Positions 49,327 to 57,782 of a stretch of DNA of 64,000 nucleotides are shown in pieces. The notes beneath the pieces were generated by a model. That model did not search any database. It had not been told where the DNA came from and saw only the letters and a program-made list of their open reading frames with translations. A program made the translations under genes and the position numbers. Position 1 is the first letter of the stretch. Each line of letters opens with the position of its first letter. Source of the DNA: Campylobacter sp. CNRCH_2014_0184h (lineage in GTDB: Bacteria; Campylobacterota; Campylobacteria; Campylobacterales; Campylobacteraceae). The DNA is taken from contig NZ_JAKMTB010000002.1 in assembly GCF_025772985.1 (NCBI RefSeq), positions 62,001 to 126,000 on the forward strand, read 5' to 3'.

Positions 49327-50609
49327 AAAATTTCTTCTTCGCTTGTAAGTTTTTTATTGTATTTAATCACTAAAAATTTAGAGTTTTTATACACATCTAA
49401 AACTCCATTTATACCTTTAATATTATTTAAATCATGCTTTGTTTCTAAAGATAAATAGACATTTTTAAAATCTGCTGGACTTTGTAAAAACAAAAGCAAC
49501 ACAAACCAAATTACAGACAAAGTTATCAAAATAAAAGCAAGAGAAACTAAACTAAAATGGTGTAAAAAATACCCCCCTACAACACCACCTAAAAAGCTTC
49601 CAAAATAGCCAAAAGCATTAAACACACCCAAAGCTGCGCCTTTTTCATTTACTTTGGCAAATTTACTCGCACAACTTTGCATAATAGGCTCATGCAAATT
49701 AAATCCTATAAAAAATACTACAACACCCACCATAAACACTAAAGCATTATGCGAAAAAGCAAATATAATATAAGCGATGATAAAAAATGCCACACCTAAA
49801 AGCAATATCTCTTTACTTAAGCCTCTTTTTTCTCCCAAAGATCCTGATAAACCCATAGCCAAAAACCCAAGCACCATAGAGCTAACATAAACATGCCATA
49901 AATTCTCACTTGGATAATTAAACTCATGCACCAAAACCAAAGGAATACTTAAAAACGCAATACTCATAAGCATTTTTTGCATACAATTAGTAAGATTCAT
50001 CAAAGCTAAGTTTTTTTCTTTTAAAAGTTTTTTCAATGGAGTTTTAGTATTTTCATGTACTATTGTATGCTCTTTTGGTACAACGCTAAATAAAAGCACG
50101 ATACAAATTAAACTCAAAATCGCACTTAAATCAAACAAACTTGAAAGTCCAAATTTAGCACTCATTAAAGGAGAAAGCACCAAAGAAGCTGCAAAAGAAA
50201 GTCCTATAAATGAACCCATGATAGCCATAGCCTTACCGCGATTTTCTTCATTGATAAAATCACTTATCATAGCAGTAGCTACTGCTCCTATGGCTCCTGC
50301 TCCTTGTAAAAGCCTTCCAAACATCATCGTATAAATATCATCAGCATATGAACATACCAAAGAACCTATGATAAACACCACAAGTCCTATTAGCATAGTT
50401 TTTTTACGCCCTATTTTATCTGAAATGATTCCAAAAGGAACTTGCAATGCCATTTGAGTTAGAGCATACACACCTACTAAAAGCCCTACTAAAAACTCAT
50501 TGGCTCCTTTTAAATTTAAAGCATATAAACTTAAAACCGGCAAAACTATAAATAATCCAAAAAATCTAGTTCCTACAATAAAAGACAAAGGTAAAACAGT
50601 TTTTAACAT
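49308..50609 (-). CDS. YajR-like MFS transporter with C-terminal ferredoxin-like domain
   Basis: A major facilitator of 433 aa. Twelve TM helices fill about 1-390. The loop 2-3 motif A, FGIISDKIGRKKTMLIG, is clear, and motif C-like GRLLQGAGAIGAVATAMISD follows. The last 60 residues (LNNIKGINGVLDVYKNSKF, in part) look like the soluble YAM domain of E. coli YajR, a ferredoxin-like fold. Substrate unknown; a drug or metabolite efflux role is possible. A -10 box and an AGGAG-like ribosome site lie upstream. Confidence 0.87.
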   Translation of the reverse strand: MLKTVLPLSFIVGTRFFGLFIVLPVLSLYALNLKGANEFLVGLLVGVYALTQMALQVPFGIISDKIGRKKTMLIGLVVFIIGSLVCSYADDIYTMMFGRLLQGAGAIGAVATAMISDFINEENRGKAMAIMGSFIGLSFAASLVLSPLMSAKFGLSSLFDLSAILSLICIVLLFSVVPKEHTIVHENTKTPLKKLLKEKNLALMNLTNCMQKMLMSIAFLSIPLVLVHEFNYPSENLWHVYVSSMVLGFLAMGLSGSLGEKRGLSKEILLLGVAFFIIAYIIFAFSHNALVFMVGVVVFFIGFNLHEPIMQSCASKFAKVNEKGAALGVFNAFGYFGSFLGGVVGGYFLHHFSLVSLAFILITLSVIWFVLLLFLQSPADFKNVYLSLETKHDLNNIKGINGVLDVYKNSKFLVIKYNKKLTSEEEILAIIEK

Positions 50610-50637
50610 CTTTTCTCCTTATAAAGGATAATTTTAC

Positions 50638-50643
50638 TATGAT
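50638..50643 (+). promoter_or_regulatory. -10 box of rdgB
   Basis: TATGAT, one base off consensus, 43 bases upstream of the rdgB ATG. Confidence 0.4.
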
Positions 50644-50685
50644 TTTGATAAACTTTTTTTAAAGTCAAAACAAAAAGAGTAATTT

Positions 50686-51303
50686 ATGAAGAAAAAATTA
50701 AAAATCATTCTAGCAACTTCTAACGCACACAAAGTAGAAGAAATCAAAAAATTTTTAACTACTTATGAAATTTATGCCTTAAATGAAATCATCACCCCTT
50801 TTGAAATCATCGAAGATGGCACGAGTTTTAAAGAAAATGCTTTGATAAAATCTAAAGCTATTTTTAATGCTTTAGGCAAAAAGCAAGATGAATTTATCAC
50901 CTTAAGTGATGATAGTGGTATAAGCGTAGAGGCTTTAGACAATGCACCGGGGATTTTTTCTGCAAGATACTCTCAAGAAGGCACTGATGATGCCAATAGA
51001 AATAAGCTCATCCAAGCCTTACATGAAAAAAATCTACATCAAAGCAAAGCTTTTTACACTGCAGCCATAGCTATAAGTTCAAAATATGGACATTTTAGTA
51101 CGCATGGATATATGCATGGCCTTGCTATTGATACTCCAAGGGGTAATAATGGCTTTGGATATGATCCTTTATTTATCCCAAAAGGTTTTGATAAAACCTT
51201 AGGTGAATTAGATGAGCAAGTAAAATTAAAAATTTCACACCGCTCGCAAGCACTAATGTTTGCTACTTACATCTTAAGAGCATTAGAAAAAATGGAGTAT
51301 TAA
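50686..51303 (+). CDS. rdgB: dITP/XTP pyrophosphatase (RdgB/HAM1)
   Basis: A 205-aa housecleaning enzyme that hydrolyses dITP, ITP and XTP and so keeps deaminated purines out of DNA. It begins ILATSNAHKVEEIKKFL and contains LSDDSGISVEALDNAPGIFS, FGYDPLFIPKG and SHRSQAL, all HAM1 motifs. Its stop overlaps the ATG of a 26-codon small ORF (TAATG). Confidence 0.96.
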   Translation: MKKKLKIILATSNAHKVEEIKKFLTTYEIYALNEIITPFEIIEDGTSFKENALIKSKAIFNALGKKQDEFITLSDDSGISVEALDNAPGIFSARYSQEGTDDANRNKLIQALHEKNLHQSKAFYTAAIAISSKYGHFSTHGYMHGLAIDTPRGNNGFGYDPLFIPKGFDKTLGELDEQVKLKISHRSQALMFATYILRALEKMEY

Positions 51304-51383
51304 TGAAACAATTTATAAAATATATGCTTATTGCCTTTGGGCTTTATGTGATTTGGATGTTGCTTTATTATAATTTTGCTTAA
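51303..51383 (+). CDS. Candidate small membrane protein of 26 aa
   Basis: A frame of 26 codons starting at the rdgB stop (TAATG). GGAG lies at 51294-51297, five bases upstream of the ATG. The product is one hydrophobic helix with a basic N-terminus (MKQFIKYMLIAFGLY, in part). It overlaps the 3' end of the opposing MMPL gene by 56 bases, which constrains its sequence and could create it by chance. Expression is not shown. Confidence 0.45.
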   Translation: MKQFIKYMLIAFGLYVIWMLLYYNFA

Positions 51384-53793
51384 GATAATGATAGCTTAAA
51401 ATAAAACTTGGTAATAAAAAAAGCGAACCAAATAAAAGTAAACTCATAGCCAAAACCGTAAGCAAGCCAAAATAAATCGTCGGGATAAAATTACTACTAA
51501 TCATTACCAAAAAGCCTAGAATAATCGTAACACTAGTATAATAAATCGCACTTCCTATACCTATATGTGAAGCTTTTATAGCCTCTTCTAAGCTTTTATG
51601 TTTTAATTCTTCTTTAAAACGATGAATATAATGAATCATATCATCAACCCCTATTCCTATACAAATAGCAGCTATGGTAATGCTCATAATATCAAGTGGT
51701 ATATTGAAAACACCCATTAAACCAAACACCAAAGCCAAAGGTATGAGATTGGCCAAAATCGCCACAAAAGCATAAACAAAACTTCTAAAAATCACCACAA
51801 ATAAAGCAAAAATCACAAGCACCACAAAGGCTAAAGTGTCAAATTGTGATGAAAAAAGACTTTGAAGCATATTATTATACAAAGGCATAATACCACTGAT
51901 TTTAACCTCTACATTATCTTTTTGTAAAAGTTCTTTTAAGTCTTTTTCAAGCTGTTTTAAAAAAGCATCACGTCTTAAATTTGGATCACTATCTAGCATA
52001 CGCACGCTAAATCGCAACTCATTATTTTCCACACTTACAAAAGGGGTTAAAACTTGCTTTTTAAAATTCTCATCTAAATTTTCATATAAAAACGCCAAGG
52101 CAAAATCATCTAAAGCCTTACCATCATTAATGCTTTTTCCAAGCTCTAGCAAACTTTGTAAGCTAAGCACAGAACCTACATATTTTTGCTCACTTAAAAA
52201 CTCATGAACCTTAGCAGCTATTCTTGTTTTTTCACTACTAAAAAAATATCTATCATCTTTAGCTAAATCATCAAATTCTTGCTCAAACTCATCTAAGCTT
52301 TCATTTTGTTTTGGATCTTGCTTAAACTTAACAATCACATCTAAAGGCATAGTTCCGCCTAGCTCTTTATCTATAATCAACAAACCTTGTTTAATCCTAG
52401 AACTATCTTTAAAATAACTCACAAAGCTATTTTCTACTTTAATTTGTAAAATTCCATACAAAGCAAAAGCCACACAAAATAAACTTATGCCATAGATAAT
52501 TTTTCTATGTTTTAAACTTACATTTGCACAAAAACTTAAAAATTTCAATGAATTTTGATTAAGCTCTTTAAAATTTAAACGTGGCATTAGTACCAAAATA
52601 CTTGCAAAATAAATATAAGCTAAAACCAAACTCACGCTAATACCAAGACTCATCATAATACCAAGTTTGATAATAGGCTCAATATCTGAAAAAACAAAAC
52701 TTAAAAATCCAACAACTGTGGTTAAAATAGCATAAAAACTAGGACTTGCTTTATCAAGTAAGGTTGAGAGCAAAAGCTTATAAACACTAGCTTTTGGGTG
52801 TTTGTGTAAATTTTCTATAAAATGTACGATTAAGTGTATCACAACAGAAACAGTGATAATAAGCACTAAAGCTACATAGTTTGAAGACACTACGGTAATA
52901 TCAAAGCCCAAAAGTGCGAAAATCCCACTTGAAGTAAAAAGCGAAACCACACAAATTCCCAAAGCCAAAAACACCAAACGCAAAGAGCCAAAAAACCACC
53001 AAAGTGCTATAAATAAAAGTCCTATTAAACTAAAACCATAAATTTTTAAATCACTTTTTACATAATTAATCATATCATTAGCGATCATTTCTACACCGCC
53101 AAGGTGCAAAAAGTCTCCATTTTGACTATACTTAGATACTATTTTAGTAATTTCTTCTAATCTTTTTGCACTAAATTCTCTTGAGTTTTCTTGGTGTTTT
53201 TTAATCAAGGCTCTAAAATGCTCTTTTTCATTTTCACTTTTTGCATTATCCCTTGAATTAATCAAGTCATTATAAACAAGATCAGGCGCTAGATAAATCA
53301 AAATTCCTGTTGTTTTTCCATCTTTTGAGATGATATTATTTTTATAAAAGGGTTGGTTTAAAATTTCTTTTTTAGCTAGATTAATATCCACATCTTGACT
53401 AAAAATATTAGGTATATTTTGGATAAGCTCTTTTAATTCTTTACCTTTAGAACTTGCAAGTAAAGGCGCATTGGCGATAGAAAATACCTTTTGCACACCA
53501 TTGATTTTTTCTAAATCAAGAGTTAAATTTTTTATAGTTTCTAAATTTTCTTTAGCAAAAATATCTTTATCTTTAGGAGCAAAAGCAAGCATTAAAAAAT
53601 TATCATTGCCATAACGTGCTGAAACTTCTCTATATAGTTTCAAACCCTCATCATGCTCTAAAAGCAAGCTTTCAGCACTTGCATCAACACTTAAATTTTT
53701 AGCAAAAAAACTAAAAAATATACAAAAGATTAAAGTAATTCCCAAAGTTAGCTTTGGGAAATTAAGAAAGATTTTTAAAATTTTACTTAGCAT
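51328..53793 (-). CDS. MMPL/RND-family lipid transporter
   Basis: An 821-aa inner-membrane pump of the MMPL type. It has 12 TM helices in two repeats of 1+5, with periplasmic domains at about 35-235 and 445-640. The D-D pair typical of RND proton relay may be CIGIGVDDMIHYIHRF near 730. The family exports hydrophobic compounds; HpnN, its nearest known relative type, moves hopanoids to the outer membrane. It overlaps the mlaC-like stop by one base, in a three-gene operon with mlaA, so a phospholipid or lipid cargo is inferred. Confidence 0.87.
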   Translation of the reverse strand: MLSKILKIFLNFPKLTLGITLIFCIFFSFFAKNLSVDASAESLLLEHDEGLKLYREVSARYGNDNFLMLAFAPKDKDIFAKENLETIKNLTLDLEKINGVQKVFSIANAPLLASSKGKELKELIQNIPNIFSQDVDINLAKKEILNQPFYKNNIISKDGKTTGILIYLAPDLVYNDLINSRDNAKSENEKEHFRALIKKHQENSREFSAKRLEEITKIVSKYSQNGDFLHLGGVEMIANDMINYVKSDLKIYGFSLIGLLFIALWWFFGSLRLVFLALGICVVSLFTSSGIFALLGFDITVVSSNYVALVLIITVSVVIHLIVHFIENLHKHPKASVYKLLLSTLLDKASPSFYAILTTVVGFLSFVFSDIEPIIKLGIMMSLGISVSLVLAYIYFASILVLMPRLNFKELNQNSLKFLSFCANVSLKHRKIIYGISLFCVAFALYGILQIKVENSFVSYFKDSSRIKQGLLIIDKELGGTMPLDVIVKFKQDPKQNESLDEFEQEFDDLAKDDRYFFSSEKTRIAAKVHEFLSEQKYVGSVLSLQSLLELGKSINDGKALDDFALAFLYENLDENFKKQVLTPFVSVENNELRFSVRMLDSDPNLRRDAFLKQLEKDLKELLQKDNVEVKISGIMPLYNNMLQSLFSSQFDTLAFVVLVIFALFVVIFRSFVYAFVAILANLIPLALVFGLMGVFNIPLDIMSITIAAICIGIGVDDMIHYIHRFKEELKHKSLEEAIKASHIGIGSAIYYTSVTIILGFLVMISSNFIPTIYFGLLTVLAMSLLLFGSLFLLPSFILSYHYLKQNYNKATSKSHKAQRQ

Positions 53794-54362
53794 TATTTAG
53801 AAAAATCAACACTAGAAAGCTTTTCAAGCAAGGTTTTAAAATCGCCATTTTGCAAGACATCTTTAAATTGTGAGCGATAAGTTTGTATGATACTTATGCC
53901 AAAAATATCTACATCATAAATTTGCCAATCATTATTTTTATCATAAAATTTAAAAATTACAAAATTTTCTTTGCCATCTACTATCATAGAAGTTTTCAAA
54001 AAAGCTCTTTTGTTTTTTTCTTCTAAATTAATCACTTTTAATTTTTGAGAATCATACAAAGCAAGCTTATCTGTGAAACTTTTTTTAAGGTTTTTTTCAA
54101 AAGCTTTGTTAAATTCATTTTTTTCATTTTCACTTAATTTTTCATATCTTGTAGAAAGACTAAGTTTGGCCATAAGCTCATAATCAAAAACACCATCAAA
54201 TAAAGCAAAGATTTTTTCCGCCGCTTTAGCTTTATCATTTTTATTTTGATCTAAAATTTTTAAGCTCTCATCAATTTTTTCTTGCATAGTTTTAGAAATA
54301 TCTTGCAAATTTAAAGCGAATGCAAATACTACACTAAAAAGTAAAACTATGATTTTTTTCAT
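53793..54362 (-). CDS. MlaC/Ttg2D-family periplasmic lipid-binding protein
   Basis: A 189-aa periplasmic protein with a signal peptide (about 1-16, ending FA). The MlaC-like region shows ALFDGVFDYELMAKLSLSTRYEKLSENE and a late YDVDIFGISIIQTYRSQF, the classic VDGVSLVxNYRxxF strand. MlaC shuttles phospholipids between membranes. It lies between mlaA and the MMPL gene with gaps of 9 and -1 bases, so the three form one unit. Confidence 0.9.
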   Translation of the reverse strand: MKKIIVLLFSVVFAFALNLQDISKTMQEKIDESLKILDQNKNDKAKAAEKIFALFDGVFDYELMAKLSLSTRYEKLSENEKNEFNKAFEKNLKKSFTDKLALYDSQKLKVINLEEKNKRAFLKTSMIVDGKENFVIFKFYDKNNDWQIYDVDIFGISIIQTYRSQFKDVLQNGDFKTLLEKLSSVDFSK

Positions 54363-54371
54363 TTATTCTCC

Positions 54372-55058
54372 TTATTTGATGAGTTCTTGGCGTCTTTGTT
54401 CATACGCATCGCGTATAAAAGTATAATAATCTACACTATTTTGGTAAATATCATCTATTTTTTCATACTCAAAACTTAATTCATTTAATTTTAATGCAGC
54501 ATTTACGCCTGCTCCAACCCAAAGACTCTCAATATATCCCTCAGGCACCATAAACCAATTTACAGGTAAAGCTAAAGCATCTCTTACATTATAAGGACCT
54601 AAAAGTGGAAGCACTAGGTGTGGTCCACTACCTACTCCCCATTTGCCCAAAGTCGTTCCAAAATCAGCCTCATAACTTTTTAAAGGAGTTTTGCTCGCAC
54701 TATCTAACAAACCAAATCCAAAAATCACATTCACACAAAATCTTCCAAATTCCTCGCCAGCTTTTCTAAATTCTAAACTTAAAAGGTGATTGATAAATCT
54801 AAAAGGTGATCTTGTGGTATCAAAAGCATTTTTTACCCCTGTTCTTATAAAACTTGGAGTAACACTTTTGTAAGAAAGTGCAACCGGTCTTAAAAAATAA
54901 GTATAAAGATCATAATTAAATTTACTTATAGCTTTATTATAGCTGTAAAAGCTATCTTTGACTTCTTTTTTTTGATATTCTTGTTCAAAATCTTCAAAGT
55001 CATTGGCTAAAATCAAAGTATTAAAAAATAAACACAAACTTAGTATGTATTTTAACAA
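54372..55058 (-). CDS. mlaA: MlaA/VacJ-family outer-membrane lipid asymmetry protein
   Basis: A 228-aa protein with a signal peptide (about 1-18). Unlike E. coli MlaA it has no lipobox cysteine at the cleavage site (ILANDFED). FEDFEQEYQKKE leads into RPVALSYKSVTPSFIRTGV, then FGTTLGKWGVGSGPHLVLPLLGP, the MlaA/VacJ signature. MlaA removes phospholipid from the outer leaflet of the outer membrane. It is the first gene of the operon with mlaC-like and MMPL genes. Confidence 0.92.
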   Translation of the reverse strand: MLKYILSLCLFFNTLILANDFEDFEQEYQKKEVKDSFYSYNKAISKFNYDLYTYFLRPVALSYKSVTPSFIRTGVKNAFDTTRSPFRFINHLLSLEFRKAGEEFGRFCVNVIFGFGLLDSASKTPLKSYEADFGTTLGKWGVGSGPHLVLPLLGPYNVRDALALPVNWFMVPEGYIESLWVGAGVNAALKLNELSFEYEKIDDIYQNSVDYYTFIRDAYEQRRQELIK

Positions 55059-55239
55059 GTTTTTCCTTTTAAAATTTCACAAATTGAAATCGTAAATTAT
55101 ACAAAAATTAAAATAAATTTTTACATTAAAATGCTTTTAAAATATTCTTTAAAAAGATTAAAAATTTTTATTTACCTATAAAATAAGTCTTAGAAAATAT
55201 GCAAAAAATACAAATTTATTTTTGCTTTTAAAAATAAGC

Positions 55240-55245
55240 TATAAT
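55240..55245 (+). promoter_or_regulatory. -10 box of the mod operon
   Basis: A perfect TATAAT preceded by GC sits 33 bases before the modA ATG. No obvious ModE palindrome was found near it. Confidence 0.55.
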
Positions 55246-55277
55246 TTTTTCAAAATTTACTACTAAAAGGATAAAAA

Positions 55278-56024
55278 ATGAAAAAAATTTTCACCCTGCT
55301 TTTTTTGTGTATTTTTGGCTATGGCGCTGATGTAAATATCGCTGCAGCTGCAAATGTAGCTTATGCTTTTAAAGCCTTGCAAAAAGAATTTCAAAAAGAA
55401 AACCCTGATATTAGTATCAATGTAAGCTTAGGCGCTAGTGGAAATTTAGTTTCACAAATCAAAAATGGAGCGCCATTTGATATATTTATGGCTGCAAATA
55501 TGAAATTTGCACAAAGCTTGTATGATGATAATTTTGCTAGTACAAAACCTGTTATTTATGCTCAAGGAGCTTTAGCTTTACTCAGTGTTAGAATGGATTT
55601 AAGCAAAGGCTTAGACACACTTAAAGAAGAAAAAGTCAAAATCATCACCATAGCTAATCCCAAAGCTGCTCCTTATGGTCAAGCTAGTATAGAAACTTTA
55701 CAAAATGCTAAAATTTATGAGCAAACAAAAGCTAAAATTATCGAAGCAAAATCCATAGGAGAAGCACTTACTCAAACACTAAAAGCAGCCGATGTGGGTT
55801 TTATAGCAGCAAGTGCTTTATATGAAGATACACTAAAATCTTATAAACTCCAAGAAGGAAAAAATTATATTTTAATCAATCCAAAACTTTATGAGCCAAT
55901 CAATCAAGGTATTATCATCACTTCTTATGGTAAAGATAATGCCAAAGCTAAGAAATTTTATGATTTTATTTTAAGCAAAAAGGCTAAGGAAATTTTCAAA
56001 GCTTATGGCTATAATATCCCATGA
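55278..56024 (+). CDS. modA: Molybdate-binding periplasmic protein ModA
   Basis: A 248-aa solute-binding protein for molybdate and perhaps tungstate. A signal peptide covers about 1-17. NIAAAANVAYAFKALQKEF, SLGASGNLVSQIKNGAPFDIF and ANPKAAPYGQASIETLQ match ModA of the type that binds MoO4 through backbone and Ser contacts. An AAAGGA ribosome site precedes it. The TOBE gene overlaps by four bases. Confidence 0.94.
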   Translation: MKKIFTLLFLCIFGYGADVNIAAAANVAYAFKALQKEFQKENPDISINVSLGASGNLVSQIKNGAPFDIFMAANMKFAQSLYDDNFASTKPVIYAQGALALLSVRMDLSKGLDTLKEEKVKIITIANPKAAPYGQASIETLQNAKIYEQTKAKIIEAKSIGEALTQTLKAADVGFIAASALYEDTLKSYKLQEGKNYILINPKLYEPINQGIIITSYGKDNAKAKKFYDFILSKKAKEIFKAYGYNIP

Positions 56025-56410
56025 TTAAAGCTAAAATAAATACTATAAAAAATCATGAAAATATAAACTGGGTAGAATTTCTTATAAATAAACATAAATT
56101 ATATATGCTTGCTTTAGAACTTGATGAAAAAGCAAGCATTGATCAAGAAGTTTTACTTGCTTTTAAAAGTAGCGAATGCTTACTTAGTAAAAAAAATTTA
56201 GAAAACTCATTTTTAAATACCTTTTATGCAAAAATCATTGATATTTTTCAAGGACAAATCATCACTATCATAAGATTAGAAAATGAAATTTGCACTTTCG
56301 AAGCTCAAATTAGCACCCATGAGTTTTTAGAGCAAGACTATCAAAAAAATGATTTTGTATTTGCTTATGTACATCCTAGCGCTTTATTTATCAAAGAGTA
56401 TTTATGCTAA
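56021..56410 (+). CDS. TOBE/molybdopterin-binding (Mop-like) domain protein
   Basis: A 129-aa protein made mostly of beta strands. It recalls the molybdate-binding TOBE proteins found between modA and modB in C. jejuni. TFYAKIIDIFQGQIITIIRLEN and FVFAYVHPSALFIKEY are the likely Mop-type strands. It may regulate the operon or store molybdate. Here it is followed, with a seven-base overlap, by modC rather than by modB. Confidence 0.65.
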   Translation: MIKAKINTIKNHENINWVEFLINKHKLYMLALELDEKASIDQEVLLAFKSSECLLSKKNLENSFLNTFYAKIIDIFQGQIITIIRLENEICTFEAQISTHEFLEQDYQKNDFVFAYVHPSALFIKEYLC

Positions 56411-57258
56411 AACTTGACTTTGAAAAAATCTTTAAAAATAAAGAAAAAGAATTTAAACTTAAGGTTAAATTTGAAGTTAAAGAAGGAGAATTTTGTGCTA
56501 TTTTTGGAAAAAGTGGTAGTGGTAAAACTACGCTTTTGAGAATTTTAGCAGGTTTTGAAAAAGCACAAGGAATTTGCACTTTTAATAATACTGTATTTTT
56601 TGATGATAAAAACTTTCTAAGTCCACAAAAAAGAAAACTTGGCTTTGTTTTTCAAGATTATGCTTTATTTGAAAATATGAATGTAGAGCAAAACTTACTT
56701 TTTGCCAAAAAAGATCTAAAATTTGCTAATGAACTTTTAGAACTTTTAGATTTAAGCAAACACAAAAAAAGTCATATTTTAGAACTAAGTGGAGGACAAA
56801 AACAACGCGTAGCTTTAGCAAGAGCCATTATGCAAAAACCCAAACTTTTACTTTTAGATGAGCCATTTAGCGCCTTAGATAATGAGATAAAACTGCATTT
56901 ACATGATTATCTTTTAAATATACATAAAACTTATAAAATCACTACTATTTTAATCAGTCATGATGTAAGTGAAGTTTATAAACTGGCTAATAAAGTCATC
57001 ATTTTAGAAAATGGAACTATCATCAAAGAAGGCTCGCCTAATGAAGTTTTTTTAAAGACGCAAGGCTCACAAAAATTTGCCATAAAAGCACGCATTTTAA
57101 AACTACAAAAGCAAGATAGCATATTTATAGCCATACTTGCCATAGGTAATCAAATCAGCCAAGTAGCACTAAGCCCTTTAGAAGCTAAAGATTTTAAAGA
57201 AAATGATGAAGTACTTTTGAGCCAAAAAGCTTTTGCGCTAAATTTAACTAAGATATAA
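56404..57258 (+). CDS. modC: Molybdate ABC transporter ATPase ModC
   Basis: An ATPase of 284 aa. Walker A is FGKSGSGKTTLLR, the Q-loop is FVFQDYALFENM, the signature is LSGGQKQRVALARA, Walker B is LLLDEPFSALD and the switch histidine is in LISHDVSE. A short C-terminal TOBE-like region follows about residue 215. It powers molybdate import, but the permease modB is not between the TOBE gene and modC, or anywhere in the window. Confidence 0.92.
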   Translation: MLKLDFEKIFKNKEKEFKLKVKFEVKEGEFCAIFGKSGSGKTTLLRILAGFEKAQGICTFNNTVFFDDKNFLSPQKRKLGFVFQDYALFENMNVEQNLLFAKKDLKFANELLELLDLSKHKKSHILELSGGQKQRVALARAIMQKPKLLLLDEPFSALDNEIKLHLHDYLLNIHKTYKITTILISHDVSEVYKLANKVIILENGTIIKEGSPNEVFLKTQGSQKFAIKARILKLQKQDSIFIAILAIGNQISQVALSPLEAKDFKENDEVLLSQKAFALNLTKI

Positions 57259-57299
57259 AAAACAATGCTAAAATAAGATAAATTATTACAGGGTTATAA

Positions 57300-57416
57300 A
57301 TGACTTATGGATTTTTTATCTTAAAATTTTATACTAGCTTATGGACAAAATGGAAGATAAAAACTGCATATGGTTATTTTTTCTACGCCATAGCTCCACC
57401 TTTTATCCTTTTGTAG
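57300..57416 (+). other. Possible 38-codon ORF ahead of the SMR gene
   Basis: An ATG frame reads MTYGFFILKFYTSLWTKWK and ends in TAG at 57414. No convincing ribosome site or known family is seen. It may be a leader, a remnant of a lost gene, or chance. It is noted because it fills most of the gap between modC and the SMR gene. Confidence 0.25.
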
Positions 57417-57448
57417 TTTCATTTTTAATTAATTTAAAAGGATATAAA

Positions 57449-57763
57449 ATGCATTGGTTAGTATTAGCAATTAGCATAATTTTTGAAGTAATTGCAACAA
57501 GCTCGATGAAGTATGCAAGCATAAGTAAAAATAATCTTTATTTAATCGTTTTTGCGGTGTTTTTTTCATTTTCTTTAGCAGGTTTGTTTTATGCTTTGAA
57601 AAAAATTGATTTAAGCATAGCTTATGCAACTTGGGCAGGTTGTGGTTTGGCACTTGTTAGCGTGGTGGGATTTTTAATCTTTAAAGAAGCAATAACCATT
57701 AATAAAATCATTTTTATTATTTTAATCATCACTGGAGTAGTGGGATTAAAACTTAGTGCTTAA
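57449..57763 (+). CDS. Small multidrug resistance (SMR) transporter, Qac/EmrE type
   Basis: A four-helix membrane exchanger of 104 aa. The essential glutamate is E13 in IIFEVIATSSMKYA, which matches the Qac/EmrE subtype rather than the guanidinium (Gdx/SugE) subtype. SIAYATWAGCG contains the conserved Trp of TM3. I choose ATG 57449, preceded by AAAAGGA; the longer frame to 57341 adds a non-homologous leader. C. jejuni has SMR genes in pairs, as I recall; only one intact gene is seen here. Confidence 0.88.
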   Translation: MHWLVLAISIIFEVIATSSMKYASISKNNLYLIVFAVFFSFSLAGLFYALKKIDLSIAYATWAGCGLALVSVVGFLIFKEAITINKIIFIILIITGVVGLKLSA

Positions 57764-57782
57764 GCCTTTTGGCTTAAAGCAC
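57756..57782. terminator. Bidirectional stem-loop between SMR and ferredoxin genes
   Basis: GTGCTTAAGCC (57756-57766) pairs with GGCTTAAAGCAC (57771-57782) with one bulged A and a TTTT loop. Both converging stop codons lie in the stem. Confidence 0.6.

Noticed and set aside
49568-49574. C6 run inside the MFS gene as a phase-variation tract
   Set aside because: Six bases is short for slippage, and the frame is intact on both sides.
57272-57448. Guanidine riboswitch ahead of the SMR gene
   Set aside because: I see no paired hairpins with ACGR loops, and the transporter's E13 context is Qac-type, not Gdx-type.
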